From: Acidobacteriaceae bacterium
Lineage (GTDB): Bacteria > Acidobacteriota > Terriglobia > Bryobacterales > Bryobacteraceae
Reading direction: 5' to 3'
Assembly: GCA_019240405.1 (NCBI GenBank)
Contig: JAFAYL010000038.1
Location: forward strand, 62,001 to 126,000
DNA length: 64,000 bases
Shown here: positions 27,235-37,775 of the stretch, piece by piece
Layout: each line of letters opens with the position of its first letter
Numbering within the stretch: position 1 is the stretch's first letter
Notes under the pieces: model-generated
The model's input: the letters and a program-made list of their open reading frames with translations, nothing else
What the model was told of the DNA's origin: nothing
The model's database searches: none
Made by a program: the position numbers and the translations under genes

Positions 27235-28143
27235 TCAGGCTAGATTTTTGAGACTCTGCTGCAGAAGGCGTTGCGTTCCCTCGTACGGGTCTCCAATGCC
27301 TTCCCATTCGATTGAGAAATAGCCGCGGTAGCCAGACTTCTTAGCGACGGCGAAGATCCGGTCCACGTTGACGCGATAGGTTTTGCCGTCATCGTGTTCC
27401 TCGTCTTTCACATGACTGATATTAAACGCGTGCGCGAATAATGACTGCATTGCACTTTCGTTATATTGTTCGTCATTCTTAATCAGCATCGAATTGCAGA
27501 AGTCGGGAAGAGCGCGAAGATAGGGAGTGTTCGCAGTTTGAATGATTCGAACGATGCGCGAGGGATCCTCCGCGCGGGGCTCGTCGTTTTCAAGGTTGAT
27601 CACAATATTCTTTTTTGAGCCATACTCGGCAAGCGCTTCGAGGTTTTGCACGGCGCAATCGAGGTCACCTTCGGGCGCGTGGACGCGAACTCCCGGAGAG
27701 CCCAGGGTTACGGCGGCATCGACCCATTTTCTGTAGAGGGTTTGCCCAGCCTCGCGATCTTCGGAGCTGGAGCCGCATAGTTTGACAGGCGCATCCACTG
27801 GAATATTCACGACACGGAGGCCCGCCGCTTTGAACGCGCGGCTCAAATCCCGCAGGTAAGCGGCGTCAAGCGATTCGAAATGCTTGCTCCAAGGCTCGAT
27901 GCCGGTCACTTGTAACCGGGTCGGAAGGGCTTGCGCGAATTGGGCCAAAGTCATGCCGGGTTTGCTCTTGTCGCGATCCTCAGCTTCAGGCGAATCGATG
28001 AAAGCGCGAAACGGGTAAGAAGATACGGCTAGCCTTTGGCGCGGATCGGTGGGGAAGTTCGCCGGTGGCTCGGCGGATTTCAAGGAAGTTGCCATAACGA
28101 AAGAGAACCCCAGAAACTCGCGCCTTCCGATTTTGAATCGCAT
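27235..28143 (-). CDS. Sugar phosphate isomerase/epimerase-like TIM-barrel protein
   Basis: A 302-residue xylose-isomerase-like TIM-barrel protein (AP_endonuc_2 family). The N-terminus contains GRREFLGFSF, a Tat-type signal, suggesting export. The barrel strands include the metal-site segments NIVINLENDEP near residue 179 and YFSIEWEGIG near 275, which place conserved acidic ligands. It is the last gene of the lacI-headed operon, 17 bases after the ROK kinase. It may isomerise or epimerise a sugar derivative in the periplasm. The substrate is not known. Confidence 0.8.
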   Translation of the reverse strand: MRFKIGRREFLGFSFVMATSLKSAEPPANFPTDPRQRLAVSSYPFRAFIDSPEAEDRDKSKPGMTLAQFAQALPTRLQVTGIEPWSKHFESLDAAYLRDLSRAFKAAGLRVVNIPVDAPVKLCGSSSEDREAGQTLYRKWVDAAVTLGSPGVRVHAPEGDLDCAVQNLEALAEYGSKKNIVINLENDEPRAEDPSRIVRIIQTANTPYLRALPDFCNSMLIKNDEQYNESAMQSLFAHAFNISHVKDEEHDDGKTYRVNVDRIFAVAKKSGYRGYFSIEWEGIGDPYEGTQRLLQQSLKNLA

Positions 28144-28160
28144 GCGTTTCCTTTCTCAAG

Positions 28161-29105
28161 CTAACTTATTGGGCGGTGTGCCAAAAACGGCCATGCTGCT
28201 CCTGCGAGCGTCGCCATGGGTCCTAATTCGGCTCGACATAACGAAGCGCGAGCTTGCGCAAACAGGCTGGCTGAGCTCTGAAAGCTGCCCTTAGCCGGCT
28301 TGAGGATCAAATCTCCCGCTGCGGATAATCCTCCGGCGATGGCGATTCGATCCGGAAAGAAGATATTCGCCATGGAGGCGGCTGCGAGTCCCAACCATTC
28401 ACCGGCATTAGAGAGAACCGAAATAGCGATCTCATCGCTGTTCTCAGCAGCCGAAATGACATCGCGCAGAGAAACGTTGGGAACGGCTCTCGTTCTTTCC
28501 CGATATTGCTGTGCCAGAGCAGGCGCCGAAACAAGAATCTCAGCGCATCCTCGTCCGCCACAGGTACAGAGGGGGCCATTGCGCTCAAGGATGACGTGTC
28601 CGATATCGCCGAGGCACTCGTAAGCGAACCGTAACGGCACCCCCTTAATTGCCATGCCGACACCCAGGCCCGTGCCCGCCGCAATACAAAGAAAACGATC
28701 GGATCCCCGGCCGGAACCGAAGCAGTATTCGGCCATGCAGGCAGCGTTCGAATCGACCTCAATTTCCACTCGCATCGGGAAGTGCTTCGCAAGGTAATCT
28801 CGCAGGGGATAATTCTCGAGCCAGGGAAGATTAGAGTTGTAGATCATCGTTGTGCGCTCGGGGTTGAGAAATCCCGCCACCGCTACCCCGAGGCCGATGC
28901 ACGCCGTTTCTTGCGCGCATGCGGCCTGATGCACACGCTCGATGAGGGCTGAAAGTTCGTTGCCGAAGCGTTCCGGATTGGGGCCGCCCGTTGGAATGGA
29001 TTGGAGCCCGCTCAGCTCGCCCGTCGAGTTAACAAGCCCAGCCTTGGTAGACGTCCCGCCTATGTCAACGCATAGGACAGATTCTGCTTCGGCTCGATGT
29101 GCCAT
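28161..29105 (-). CDS. ROK family sugar kinase
   Basis: A 314-residue ROK protein without a DNA-binding domain, so a kinase rather than a repressor. The ATP phosphate motif CVDIGGTSTKAGLV is at about 11-24, and the second glycine motif AAGTGLGVGMA near 138. The zinc-binding loop CTCGGRGCAE is intact near 184. It probably phosphorylates a hexose or amino sugar inside the cell. The ATG at 29105 lies 5 bases after the SIS gene stop. The open frame reaches further upstream, but that extension reads through the SIS gene and is not protein-like. Confidence 0.9.
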   Translation of the reverse strand: MAHRAEAESVLCVDIGGTSTKAGLVNSTGELSGLQSIPTGGPNPERFGNELSALIERVHQAACAQETACIGLGVAVAGFLNPERTTMIYNSNLPWLENYPLRDYLAKHFPMRVEIEVDSNAACMAEYCFGSGRGSDRFLCIAAGTGLGVGMAIKGVPLRFAYECLGDIGHVILERNGPLCTCGGRGCAEILVSAPALAQQYRERTRAVPNVSLRDVISAAENSDEIAISVLSNAGEWLGLAAASMANIFFPDRIAIAGGLSAAGDLILKPAKGSFQSSASLFAQARASLCRAELGPMATLAGAAWPFLAHRPIS

Positions 29106-29110
29106 CAAAA

Positions 29111-30202
29111 TTACACGTGGCCGCCGAAACCGATTTCGGACATTGTGACTTGCGGAGCATGCCGGAACTGGCCGGGAATGACTCCCCGTATCTCCGCCAA
29201 TCGATATGCGGCAATTTGCATGGGAATGGTTCCCACGGCAGGAGCGAATCGATTGGAGACACAAGCGGGCCAAGGGCAGAGAGGAGTAGCTTTGTATTCT
29301 TTTACAGCCGGTCCCAACCAGCGCGCGATTCCGTTCATCTCACTGATATCGTGCGCGAGCGCCGCGTCGAGATCCACAGTGGAAGAGTGAAGACCGAAAA
29401 TGACGGCATGGAATCGCCGGTCGACTACTTCAACCGGGCCGTGTCTGAAATTCCCCGCTTCCATTCCGAGGGCGGAAGTCTTCGCGACTTCGTGAAACAG
29501 GAGCACACCCGCATGAACGGCTGCAAGAGAAACGCCACGGCCGAGCAGATAGAGAGGGGATGCAGATTGCAGAAAGGAAGACCAGTGCTCACTCGAATCC
29601 AGGCATTGAGGAATCCACACTCTAAGCGAGTCCGCGAGGGTTTCGAGCTCTGAGTACAAGCTAGAATCTATTTCGCCGCAGACAGCTGCGCCCAAAAGCA
29701 GCAAGACAATCAAGGTCGCGGTATAGGTTTGAATGGCCACGAACTGATCAGGCGGACTCTGTAGGACCAGGCATTCGGTTGCATTCGACGCAAGTGTGCT
29801 GCCGTGAACGTTTGTCACGCCTATTACGGTTGCGCCTCGTTCCCGCAAGATGCGGAGTAGCTTCGTGACTTCCACTGTTTCGCCGGAGCGCGAAACGAGG
29901 ATAACGGTCGTGTCTTGGTCGAGGGCTGCGGCGTAGGAGTGCAAGAGCTCAGATGTTTCGATCACCGGCGCAAACATTCCTTGTGCAGCGAGATAATGGC
30001 TCAGTGGAATGCATGCGAAGAGCGAGCCGCCCATTCCGCTCAAAATAAGGCGGCCGCGGCGGGACTGCAGTAGAGCCCCTGAGCGAAACAGTGCTGCATG
30101 GCCCTCGCCGAATTGATAGGCCGCGGCGGTTCGAATCGCCTCGGGTTGAGCGAGGATATTTTCGACCAGAGGAACGCTTATTTGTCTTTTCTGGTTAACC
30201 AT
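29111..30202 (-). CDS. Double-SIS-domain sugar isomerase/deaminase
   Basis: A 363-residue protein with two SIS domains, as in the isomerase half of GlmS, AgaS, NagB-II and FrlB. The phosphosugar-binding motifs are SGMGGSLFA near residue 55, LVSRSGETVEVTK near 103 and LGRGVSLAAVHAG near 218. The segment EAGNFRHGPVEVVD near 246 corresponds to the AGELKHGP loop of GlmS. It should act on a sugar 6-phosphate, likely an amino sugar or fructosamine. It overlaps the upstream dehydrogenase gene by 25 bases and sits next to the ROK kinase. Confidence 0.85.
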   Translation of the reverse strand: MVNQKRQISVPLVENILAQPEAIRTAAAYQFGEGHAALFRSGALLQSRRGRLILSGMGGSLFACIPLSHYLAAQGMFAPVIETSELLHSYAAALDQDTTVILVSRSGETVEVTKLLRILRERGATVIGVTNVHGSTLASNATECLVLQSPPDQFVAIQTYTATLIVLLLLGAAVCGEIDSSLYSELETLADSLRVWIPQCLDSSEHWSSFLQSASPLYLLGRGVSLAAVHAGVLLFHEVAKTSALGMEAGNFRHGPVEVVDRRFHAVIFGLHSSTVDLDAALAHDISEMNGIARWLGPAVKEYKATPLCPWPACVSNRFAPAVGTIPMQIAAYRLAEIRGVIPGQFRHAPQVTMSEIGFGGHV

Positions 30203-31278
30203 TCGTCGATCGGCATTTTGGTCTGGGGCTTGTATGGAATTTTGACCTTCTCGCCCAATCCTGCTGAAGCATAAGCAGCGTACAGAACTTCCATTACAAC
30301 TCGGCCGTCCTCACCAGTGCCTTTTGGCGTCTCTTTGCCGCGTACGCAGCGGGCGAAGTGGTGCAACTCCTGCGGCGTGCCGTAGTTCCAAAGCTCTTCG
30401 TAAACCGGATAGCTCCACCCCTTAGTGGTCGGCGCTTTTTCTACGGCATAGGTGAATCCGTACTCGCTATACGTTGGGAGAGCATTTCCCATGTGCAGAT
30501 CCGCATACGTTACGCCGCCTTCGCCGTAGACCTCAACGCGGTCGTACATGCCGCCGCGGCGCGCCCAACTATTCTCAACCAGGCCGACGGCTCCGTTCTC
30601 GAACTCCAGAATGCAGAGCGCATCGTCATCGCCTTTGGTTTTATCGGCGTGAACATAGGTTCCAAGCTGACTGTAGACGGTCGTGATGCGCGGCCTTCCG
30701 AGAAACCAATAACAGAACGCAATGCCATGGCAGCCAAGATCCATCAATGCGCCGCCACCGGAACGCTTGACGTCCCAGAACCATTCGCTATGCGGGCCGA
30801 AATGCTTCTCGCTTTGTTTGACGAGATAAATTTTGCCGAGCCCTCCCTGATCCGCCATTTCTTTGGCCTTCAGGTACTTCGGCGTGAAGAACAGTTCTTC
30901 GCCATACATGAGCAGGACGCCTTGTTTTTTGCACGTGTCGATCATCTGATCGGCTTCTTCGAGCGTGACGCAAAGCGGTTTTTCGCACATCACGTGCTTG
31001 CCGGATTTGGCAATGTCGATGGTCATGGGCGCGTGCAGATAATTCGGCGCGGTAATGCAGACGAGCTCGATATCCGACTCGCGCAGCATTTGGCGGTAAT
31101 CGTGGAAGACACGCGGGATGTGATATTTTTCGGCCAGCTCCTCGGGATGTCTCGGAGTTGGCGAAGTCACGGCGACGAGCTCCGCTTCCTCAGGCATGAT
31201 GTGGAAGGAGGCGGCGAGAATATCCGCTTGAAATTGCGAACCGATGATTGCAGCCTTTACTTTTCCTGTTGTGGGCAT
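30178..31278 (-). CDS. Gfo/Idh/MocA family dehydrogenase
   Basis: A 366-residue cytoplasmic NAD(P)-dependent dehydrogenase. The N-terminal Rossmann domain begins KAAIIGSQFQADILAASF, with the first glycines partly replaced by Ser and Gln. The conserved MCEKPL motif is near residue 96, and GALMDLGCHGIAFCYWFLG near 175 gives the catalytic Asp/His region of the C-terminal domain. It probably oxidises or rearranges a sugar hydroxyl. Second gene of the operon, 52 bases after lacI, and it overlaps the SIS gene by 25 bases. Confidence 0.88.
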   Translation of the reverse strand: MPTTGKVKAAIIGSQFQADILAASFHIMPEEAELVAVTSPTPRHPEELAEKYHIPRVFHDYRQMLRESDIELVCITAPNYLHAPMTIDIAKSGKHVMCEKPLCVTLEEADQMIDTCKKQGVLLMYGEELFFTPKYLKAKEMADQGGLGKIYLVKQSEKHFGPHSEWFWDVKRSGGGALMDLGCHGIAFCYWFLGRPRITTVYSQLGTYVHADKTKGDDDALCILEFENGAVGLVENSWARRGGMYDRVEVYGEGGVTYADLHMGNALPTYSEYGFTYAVEKAPTTKGWSYPVYEELWNYGTPQELHHFARCVRGKETPKGTGEDGRVVMEVLYAAYASAGLGEKVKIPYKPQTKMPIDEWLTRKDK

Positions 31279-31330
31279 AGACGTTTCGTATTGTCGCTCA
31301 GGCGTGTGCGAGGGTCGCGCACGAGTCGAT

Positions 31331-32335
31331 TCACCTGGAAGAAGCCGGTCCAGTAGATTGGCGGACCACTAGTTCCGTTTCCACGGTTTGCTCGATACCG
31401 AGATGGCGTTTCGTTTTCAGCATCCGCTCGAGAGTTTCGAAACAAAGTTTTCCGAGCCGGTCTCTCGGAACGCGGATGGTGGTGAGGGGCGGGTTTAGGT
31501 ATCGAGCGAACAATACGTCGTCCGCGCCGATCACGGAGATATCTTCCGGGACTCTGAAACCCAGACCGAACGCGGCACTCATTGCGCCGATAGCCATTCG
31601 ATCATTTCCGCAGAGAAGCGCTGTTGGCCGGTTCGGGGAGCTCAGCAAGTCTCTCGCCGCCGCAGCCCCGCTTTCAGGCCGGTTATCTCCTTCGATAACA
31701 CGAAAGGGCTCACACCTGACCTGTCTTAGCGCGGATATCAAATTCTCGCGGTGCGTAGAAGCCGAGATGCGGTTAATCGGACCAGTTATGACAGCAATGG
31801 CGCGATGCCCCAGATCACCCAGGTGTTTCACTGCTTCTGAAATTCCATGCGAATAATTAACCGCTATGTTGCTCCGACCCGCGCGCTTGGGAGGAGAATC
31901 GAGCAAGACGAGCGGAAGGTGATTACCGGCGAGCTGGGCAAGCAGATCGCTATCGAGCTGAGATGTCATGATCGCCACGCCGCGCACCCGGCTTTCGAGC
32001 ATTCGACGCACGGCTTTCTGCGCTTGATCGCGGGCATAATTCGTCGTGCAGAGAATGGTCTCCATGCCCCTTGATAAGCAGGCCTGCTCAAAACTTTTAA
32101 TGAGCTCCGGAAAGAATGGATTTTCAATGTCCGAAATAATTAACCCGAACGAGTTGCTTTCGCCACGTACGAGGAGCCGGGCGGACGCGTTTTTGTAATA
32201 GCTCAGCTCACGGACGGCACTCAGCACGCGATCCCGGGTGTAACGGGCGACAGGCCGTGTCTCATTGATCACATGGGAGACCGTAGTCACCGAGACACCC
32301 GCTTTTCGGGCGACGTCGCTCATTCCAATGGGCAT
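31331..32335 (-). CDS. LacI family transcriptional regulator
   Basis: A 334-residue LacI-type repressor. The helix-turn-helix is at about residues 5-24 (MSDVARKAGVSVTTVSHVIN), the hinge helix with NASARLL follows, and the sugar-binding domain fills the rest (SDIENPFFPELI, DRMAIGA, NPPLTTIRVP). It probably controls its own operon and the divergent TonB receptor. I chose the ATG at 32335. The ATG at 32323 would remove only four residues. No clear Shine-Dalgarno sequence is present, because operators fill the leader. Confidence 0.93.
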   Translation of the reverse strand: MPIGMSDVARKAGVSVTTVSHVINETRPVARYTRDRVLSAVRELSYYKNASARLLVRGESNSFGLIISDIENPFFPELIKSFEQACLSRGMETILCTTNYARDQAQKAVRRMLESRVRGVAIMTSQLDSDLLAQLAGNHLPLVLLDSPPKRAGRSNIAVNYSHGISEAVKHLGDLGHRAIAVITGPINRISASTHRENLISALRQVRCEPFRVIEGDNRPESGAAAARDLLSSPNRPTALLCGNDRMAIGAMSAAFGLGFRVPEDISVIGADDVLFARYLNPPLTTIRVPRDRLGKLCFETLERMLKTKRHLGIEQTVETELVVRQSTGPASSR

Positions 32336-32339
32336 ATTC

Positions 32340-32351
32340 GCAAACGTTTGC
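32340..32351. promoter_or_regulatory. LacI-type operator O1
   Basis: GCAAACGTTTGC, a perfect 12-bp palindrome with the central CpG typical of LacI-family operators. It lies between the predicted lacI transcription start and the lacI ATG. Confidence 0.8.
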
Positions 32352-32352
32352 C

Positions 32353-32364
32353 GCAAACGTTTGC
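32353..32364. promoter_or_regulatory. LacI-type operator O2
   Basis: A second identical GCAAACGTTTGC palindrome, 13 bp centre to centre from O1 and just downstream of the predicted lacI -10 box. Binding here would block lacI transcription. Confidence 0.8.
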
Positions 32365-32367
32365 ATC

Positions 32368-32397
32368 AGTATAGAACCGGAGGAAGGGAATTGCCAA
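32368..32397 (-). promoter_or_regulatory. Predicted lacI operon promoter
   Basis: On the minus strand TTGGCA (32392-32397) and TATACT (32368-32373) are separated by 18 bases, a good sigma70-type match. Operators O2 and O1 follow immediately. Confidence 0.65.
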
Positions 32398-32406
32398 CGT
32401 TTTCTC

Positions 32407-32435
32407 TTGACACCCGGTCAGCCTGAACCTATATT
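32407..32435 (+). promoter_or_regulatory. Predicted promoter of the TonB receptor gene
   Basis: TTGACA (32407-32412) and TATATT (32430-32435) are 17 bases apart, a near-consensus sigma70-type promoter. It drives transcription away from the lacI promoter and is followed by operator O3. Confidence 0.75.
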
Positions 32436-32462
32436 GCTAAACAGCATTACTGCGTTTGAAGC

Positions 32463-32474
32463 GCAAACGCTTGC
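32463..32474. promoter_or_regulatory. LacI-type operator O3 in the receptor leader
   Basis: GCAAACGCTTGC differs from O1 and O2 by one base. It lies about 28 bases after the predicted -10 box and 37 bases before the receptor ATG, so a bound repressor could block elongation. Confidence 0.65.
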
Positions 32475-32511
32475 TTTGGGTAGGTCAGAAATTTCTTCCC
32501 AGGAGGGCTCC

Positions 32512-35500
32512 ATGAGGTTTGTTCGCAACTGCGCAATTATAGGGCTGGTAAGTTTTCTCACCGCCGCAATCGCGTCATCACAGACTGGAGATGGATCGAT
32601 TGCCGGGAACGTGCGTGACAGCAGTGGCGGGGCTATCCCGAACGCCAGCGTAGAAGTTTCGAGCGTCGAGCAAGGCTTCACGCGTACGACAACCTCAAAC
32701 GCAAGCGGCGATTATCTGGTTGCGGGACTTCCTCCAGGCGCTTACAACGTCACCGTCACTGCAAAAGGCTTTGAGAAATTCAATGTAACGAATCTGATAT
32801 TGCGCGTAGCGGAGAAGGCCCGCGCAGATGCCACTCTGACGGTTGGCGCGATAAGCACTGAGGTGACAGTGGCTGGGACGAACGTGGCCGCTGTGGAAAC
32901 CGAATCCTCCGAACTCTCCGGCGTCGTAACAGGCAAGCAGATCGATCAACTGGTTCTGAACGGCCGAAATTTCACACAACTGGTGACGCTCGTGCCCGGG
33001 GTGAGCAATCAAACCGGCCAGGACGAAGGACAAGTTGGCGTGTATGGGAACGTGGCCTACAGCATTAACGGCGGTCGCAACGAGTACAACAACTGGGAAC
33101 TCGATGGCGGCGACAACATGGATAACGGAAGCAATTCCACTCTGAATGTCTACCCAAATGTCGACGCGATTGCAGAGTTCAAAGTATTGACCTCGAACTA
33201 TGGTGCTCAATACGGGCGCAATGGATCGGGAACGATTGAAACCGTTACGAAGTCCGGCACGCGTGAGTTCCACGGGGATCTTTTTGAATTCGTGCGCAAC
33301 GAAGATTTCAACGCACGCGGCTTCTTCCAAACCACGCGACCGGCTTACAAGAAGAATGACTACGGCTATACGATCGGCGGCCCGGTCTTTATTCCCAAGC
33401 TGTATAACACGGGCCGGCAGAAGACATTCTTCTTTTTTTCAGAAGACTGGCACAGAGATCGCGTTCCCGGCCAAACCTATCACCAACAGACGGCGCCTGC
33501 TGCAGAACGAAGTGGCAACTTCAATGATGTATGCCCCGGCCCGGACTGTCCGATAAATCCGGCTACCCACGCTCCGTTTCCCGGTAATCAGGTCCCGGTC
33601 GATCCGAACGCGCAAATCCTACTCGGCCTGATTCCAGCGCCGAATGCGGGAGCTGGGACAGAATCCTTCTTTAACGCGGCTCCCGTGACTCCCACGAACT
33701 GGCGTCAGGAGTTAGCGCGCGTGGATGAGAATTTTAGCGACAAGGTACGGTTCTTCTACCGTTTTACACACGATTCCTGGAACACTGTCGTACCCAACCC
33801 TCTTTGGGGTAATGCCACCAACAGCTTTCCTACCGTGCAAACCACGTTTGTCGGCCCGGGCGTTTCGATGGTGGCGAATTTGGCGATCAGCGCTTCGCCC
33901 ACTCTGCTGAATGAAACTGTGTTCAGCTACACCACCGATCACATTTTTCTGAATGCACTGGGCAATGCTTCCGTGCCCTCGAACTTTACGATGAAAGGTC
34001 TCTACAACAACGGTTTCGGAGGCCTTCTACCGGCTGTGGAAATTCTCAATGGGACGCCATACGGCGGCGGCTTTGGCGTGGACACGGGTTATTTCCCGTG
34101 GAACAATGCCAATCCCACTTACACATATAAAGACCAATTGACGAAGATTATGGGCGCTCATAATCTCTATTTCGGAGCCTACGTTGTATTGGCGGAAAAG
34201 AATGAAGACAACAGCCCCCAACTCCAGGGCATTCTTAATTTCAGCAACACGTCGAAATTTTCTACGGGAAACGCATTTGCCGACTTTCTGACTGGTCGTA
34301 TCGCCTCATACCAGCAGACGAACGCGAAGATCAAGTACTACAATCGCTACAAAATCGTAGAGCCGTATTTTCAAGACGACTGGCATGTCACGAAGAAGCT
34401 GACTCTCAACCTCGGTCTTCGACTCAGTCTATTCGGGACGTATCGCGATAAATACAAGGACGCCTATAACTGGGAGCCCGGTCTTTACAATCCGGCTCAG
34501 GCGCCCGCGATTCAAACCAGTGGGCCAGGAGCCGGTGCATTAGTCCCCGGTGTTGGAAACCCCTTCGATGGCATCGTGCAATGCGGAGCGTCGGGCATTC
34601 CTCGCGGATGTGTCGCGGGACATCTCTTCAATCCCGCTCCTCGTTTTGGCTTTGCTTATGATCCCGTCGGCGACGGCAAAACGGCTATCCGCGGTGGATA
34701 CGGCATTTTCTTTGAGCACACGAACGGGAACGAAGGAAACACAGAATCTCTGGAAGGCAGCCCGCCGCTAGTGCTTTCTTCGACTCAGTACAACATCGTC
34801 GGTTATAACGCCGTCGGCGCAGGAGGCTTGGTGTTTCCGCTGGGAGGCGGGTCATTCAAATCAATTCCCACAAAGGCTTACTGGCCATACATGCAGCAAT
34901 GGCATTTCGATGTGCAACGCGATCTCGGTGAACGTACCGTGCTCACGGTTTCGTACGTAGGGAGTAAAGGGACCCATTTAACGGACCAGCGGGATTTCAA
35001 CCAAATCTTCCCGTTACCCGCTAATCTCAACCCGTACCACCCCGGTCAGCCTATCAGCTCGAATGATTGCAGCACGCTGACCGTAAATGGAGTGCCGGTA
35101 ACCGGGCAAGCAGCGGTGAACCTGAACGTTGCTTGCGGAGCCAATCCTAATTTCTATCGGCCCTTCGCCGGGTTCGGCACCATCACGGGATTGGAGGATG
35201 AAGCCAACTCAAGTTATAACGCGATGCAAGTCTCGGCCCGGCATTACATCGGGCATTTGAACGTCAGTCTTGCCTATACTTGGAGCCACTCGATCGATGA
35301 CTCATCGGATCGCGGCGACAATACTTTTGTGAATTCGTACAATCTGGAGAGCACTCGCGCGAGTTCCCAATTCGATCAACGGCATCTGTTGAACATCAGC
35401 TATGTCTACGACCTCCCGTTCTTTACCAAACCGGGACTTCTCCACACGGTATTGGGGGCATGGCAGATATCAGGCTTGATCACGCATCAGAGCGGTACGC

Positions 35501-35997
35501 CTTTCAGCATCATCAACGGAACGTTCGGTGATAGCGCGGGCGTGGGGAACGGCGTCGGAACCGGCTCTTTCGTCAACATTGTTGGGAATCCATACGCTCC
35601 TCCGCCAGTAACGAATGTGCCCGGAATTATAGGACCGCTGCTTTACAATCCTGCCGCTTTTGCGGCTCCCACGGGACTAACTTTCGGAACTGCGGGTCGA
35701 GACATTCTCAATAATCCTTCCCGCACCAACTGGGATGTCGGTTTGTTTAAACACTTTCCACTCCGATCAGAAACTCGTGCGATTGAGTTCCGCGCGGAAG
35801 CGTTCAACGTGCTTAATCACACACAATGGGACAGCGGCGGGCAGGGCGGGAGCGCGGTGAGTAACACAGCGTCTTGCTATGCCGGGCCAAACAACTCAGC
35901 AGGTGATCCAAGCTGTGTCTCCACTTCGACTTTTCTTCATCCGACTGGCGCGCACAACCCACGCATTATGCAGCTTGGGATGAAGTTCCTGTTTTAA
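32512..35997 (+). CDS. Oar-like TonB-dependent receptor with carboxypeptidase-regulatory N-terminus
   Basis: A 1161-residue outer-membrane protein. After a signal peptide (about 1-24) comes a carboxypeptidase-regulatory-like domain (GSIAGNVRDSSGGAIPNASV onward, to about residue 110). A plug domain with LVLNGRNFTQLVTLVPGV near residue 148 follows, then a long beta-barrel ending in a terminal aromatic strand (MQLGMKFLF). Acidobacteria carry many such receptors, thought to take up oligosaccharides or other large nutrients. AGGAGG 6 bases before the ATG fixes the start. The divergent LacI operon suggests that its ligand is a sugar. Confidence 0.92.
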   Translation: MRFVRNCAIIGLVSFLTAAIASSQTGDGSIAGNVRDSSGGAIPNASVEVSSVEQGFTRTTTSNASGDYLVAGLPPGAYNVTVTAKGFEKFNVTNLILRVAEKARADATLTVGAISTEVTVAGTNVAAVETESSELSGVVTGKQIDQLVLNGRNFTQLVTLVPGVSNQTGQDEGQVGVYGNVAYSINGGRNEYNNWELDGGDNMDNGSNSTLNVYPNVDAIAEFKVLTSNYGAQYGRNGSGTIETVTKSGTREFHGDLFEFVRNEDFNARGFFQTTRPAYKKNDYGYTIGGPVFIPKLYNTGRQKTFFFFSEDWHRDRVPGQTYHQQTAPAAERSGNFNDVCPGPDCPINPATHAPFPGNQVPVDPNAQILLGLIPAPNAGAGTESFFNAAPVTPTNWRQELARVDENFSDKVRFFYRFTHDSWNTVVPNPLWGNATNSFPTVQTTFVGPGVSMVANLAISASPTLLNETVFSYTTDHIFLNALGNASVPSNFTMKGLYNNGFGGLLPAVEILNGTPYGGGFGVDTGYFPWNNANPTYTYKDQLTKIMGAHNLYFGAYVVLAEKNEDNSPQLQGILNFSNTSKFSTGNAFADFLTGRIASYQQTNAKIKYYNRYKIVEPYFQDDWHVTKKLTLNLGLRLSLFGTYRDKYKDAYNWEPGLYNPAQAPAIQTSGPGAGALVPGVGNPFDGIVQCGASGIPRGCVAGHLFNPAPRFGFAYDPVGDGKTAIRGGYGIFFEHTNGNEGNTESLEGSPPLVLSSTQYNIVGYNAVGAGGLVFPLGGGSFKSIPTKAYWPYMQQWHFDVQRDLGERTVLTVSYVGSKGTHLTDQRDFNQIFPLPANLNPYHPGQPISSNDCSTLTVNGVPVTGQAAVNLNVACGANPNFYRPFAGFGTITGLEDEANSSYNAMQVSARHYIGHLNVSLAYTWSHSIDDSSDRGDNTFVNSYNLESTRASSQFDQRHLLNISYVYDLPFFTKPGLLHTVLGAWQISGLITHQSGTPFSIINGTFGDSAGVGNGVGTGSFVNIVGNPYAPPPVTNVPGIIGPLLYNPAAFAAPTGLTFGTAGRDILNNPSRTNWDVGLFKHFPLRSETRAIEFRAEAFNVLNHTQWDSGGQGGSAVSNTASCYAGPNNSAGDPSCVSTSTFLHPTGAHNPRIMQLGMKFLF

Positions 35998-36003
35998 CCG
36001 TAA

Positions 36004-36043
36004 CGGGCCGAAGGACTCACCGTGCGCGTTCGGCCCGGCTTTA
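36004..36043 (+). terminator. Strong hairpin, likely terminator of the receptor gene
   Basis: CGGGCCGAA (36004-36012) and TTCGGCCCG (36029-36037) form a perfect 9-bp stem with a 16-base loop, followed by GCTTTAT. The T-run is short, so some read-through into the next gene, which starts at 36066, is likely. Confidence 0.6.
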
Positions 36044-36065
36044 TCCGATTCTCGGTCTCCCCACA

Positions 36066-37775
<1,710 letters not shown>

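Noticed and set aside
30358-31356. 332-residue frame on the plus strand
   Set aside because: It is antisense to a clear Gfo/Idh/MocA gene, and its composition mirrors the codon bias of that gene. No motifs or ribosome binding site.
32695-33330. 211-residue minus-strand frame inside the TonB receptor gene
   Set aside because: Antisense to the plug domain, which has well-conserved motifs; no independent support.
36004-36043. The hairpin after the TonB receptor as a riboswitch or attenuator for the CRTAC1 gene
   Set aside because: It is a simple stem with no alternative pairing that I can see. Termination is the simpler reading.
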